Shown one piece after another: positions 33,724 to 34,404 of a DNA stretch of 34,404 nt. The position numbers were made by a program, and so were the translations under genes. The stretch spans positions 1 through 34,404 of the forward strand of contig CAOJRP010000016.1 in NCBI GenBank assembly GCA_948442015.1, given 5' to 3'. Below the pieces are notes generated by a model. That model ran no database searches, was not told the origin of the DNA, and saw only the letters and a program-made list of their open reading frames with translations. How positions within the stretch are numbered: the stretch's first letter is position 1; each line of letters starts with the position of its first letter. Source of the stretch: an uncultured Erysipelotrichaceae bacterium. GTDB taxonomy: Bacteria; Bacillota_I; Bacilli_A; RF39; UBA660.

Positions 33724-33753
33724 TTTTGTTTAAACAAAAAAGTTACGTATAAT
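33724..33753 (+). promoter_or_regulatory. Surface-protein promoter with palindrome over the -35
   Basis: TTGTTT (33726-33731), a 16-base spacer and TATAAT (33748-33753). A perfect 16-base palindrome TTTTGTTTAAACAAAA (33724-33739) covers the -35 and could be an operator. The leader of about 92 bases can form a 7-bp hairpin (TGCTTAA 33784-33790 with TTAAGCA 33806-33812), or instead pair TTAAGA (33787-33792) with TCTTAA (33815-33820). Confidence 0.55.
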
Positions 33754-33851
33754 ACAAAAAATTATAGAAGAAATATTTAACAATGCTTAAGAAGAGTAAC
33801 AAATGTTAAGCAAATCTTAAATGAATTAAATAGAAAGTAAGGAGAGTAGTA

Positions 33852-34404
33852 ATGAAAAAGATAAAAAAAATAATGCCAATAGTAATAGCATTTATAATAG
33901 GAATAAGTACAACAGTAGGAGCAACAACAATATTTAATAGTAAGGATATAACATATAGTAGTGATAAGACTAGTAAAACAAATGTCAAAGATTCATTAGA
34001 TGAATTATATAGTAAATTAGGGAAATGTCCAGAAGGACAATATTGCTATCCAACACCAAAACCAATATCATTAGTTGAAGTAGGAGATTACATAAGAATG
34101 ACCCCAACAAGTACAAGCTATACATTAGCAAATGAATTATCAGGATGTGATGGGACAAGTAATACATGTATACAAAATACGATCAATCCAAGTGAGCTAA
34201 ATATATGGCGAGTAATAAAGAAGAATGAAGATGGAACAATAGAAGTAGTATCAGAATATGTGTCAAGTGAACCAGTTTTTCTATATGGTAAAGTAGGGTA
34301 TATGAATTATGTAGGAGCATTAAATACAGTAGCAGCCCAATATACAAATGAAAAATATGTAGAAAGAACAAGACATATGGGTTATAGCAACCAAATAGAA
34401 TATT
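33852..34404 (+). CDS. Surface protein with signal segment, partial at window end
   Basis: An open frame from the ATG at 33852 runs off the end of the window, so only the first 184 residues are seen. GGAGAG lies upstream. A basic start and a hydrophobic stretch (IMPIVIAFIIGISTTVGA) form a signal or anchor. The segment DITYSSDKTSKTNVKDSLDELYSKL resembles the 'NVxDALDELY' motif of exported proteins in gut Bacillota. The rest (ELNIWRVIKKNEDGTIEVV, then GYMNYVGALNTVAAQY) is an extracellular domain with several cysteines. Codon use is odd: nearly all Ile codons are ATA, and Thr, Val, Ala, Gly and Pro strongly prefer NNA, unlike the rest of the window. This suggests recent transfer or a special mutational history. 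Confidence 0.75.
   Translation, partial: MKKIKKIMPIVIAFIIGISTTVGATTIFNSKDITYSSDKTSKTNVKDSLDELYSKLGKCPEGQYCYPTPKPISLVEVGDYIRMTPTSTSYTLANELSGCDGTSNTCIQNTINPSELNIWRVIKKNEDGTIEVVSEYVSSEPVFLYGKVGYMNYVGALNTVAAQYTNEKYVERTRHMGYSNQIEY

Noticed and set aside
33806-34371. Three short antisense frames opposite the surface gene
   Set aside because: They exist because the plus-strand gene uses A-ending codons, which leave the complement free of stops; products are low-complexity Leu/Ile/His strings.

Overview
This window is strongly AT-rich bacterial chromosome. It has purine-rich Shine-Dalgarno sites (GGAGG, AGGTG) and many TATAAT -10 boxes, often of the extended TGN type. The genes are short and tightly packed. 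TGA is a true stop: it ends the DUF4130 gene inside an ATGA overlap with the chaperonin gene, and it ends addB inside addA. The code is therefore 11, not the Mycoplasma code. Gene content (AddAB, Ku/LigD, TasA-like and 'DALDELY'-type surface proteins, AAA_14/DUF4143 ATPase) fits a low-GC Gram-positive bacterium of the Bacillota, probably a gut Bacilli or RF39-like lineage. That placement is inference. No IS element, prophage or CRISPR array is visible.

Layout. 100-2815 (-): PAS-GGDEF diguanylate cyclase, NUDIX hydrolase, GNAT acetyltransferase and WYL regulator. 2999-3592 (+): PAP2 phosphatase. 3616-5635 (-): small membrane protein, unknown 398-residue protein and TasA-like exported protein. 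5728-5804 (+): tRNA-His with its own promoter and terminator, then a small unknown gene. 6293-9796 (-): operon of radical SAM DNA-repair protein, DUF4130 protein and a divergent GroEL-like chaperonin, with overlapping genes. 9996-11052 (+): two small genes, the second needing a -1 frameshift at an A AAA AAG heptamer. 11054-15777 (-): Ku, a stand-alone LigD-type ligase and a fused phosphoesterase-polymerase (a split LigD system), preceded by an unknown gene and a DNA base hypermodification (HMUDK_hel) family protein. 15936-20010 (+): short-chain dehydrogenase, BLIP-like lipoprotein, a protein with a kinase-like N-lobe signature and an unknown protein. 20086-25549 (+): compact addB-addA. 25631-29777: tandem pair of predicted membrane-anchored HExxH metallopeptidases with conserved promoter regions, flanking two small minus-strand genes. 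29787-32755: sirtuin, multi-pass membrane protein and AAA_14/DUF4143 ATPase preceded by a 40-bp inverted repeat. 32758-34404: two XRE-type regulators, an operator-rich intergenic region and the start of a surface protein with very different codon use.

Genome maintenance dominates: radical SAM/DUF4130, Ku plus split LigD, AddAB and the base-hypermodification relative lie within about 19 kb. The points most worth following up are the GroEL-like gene coupled to the radical SAM/DUF4130 pair, the frameshift site at 10615, and the duplicated HExxH family with its shared promoter element.
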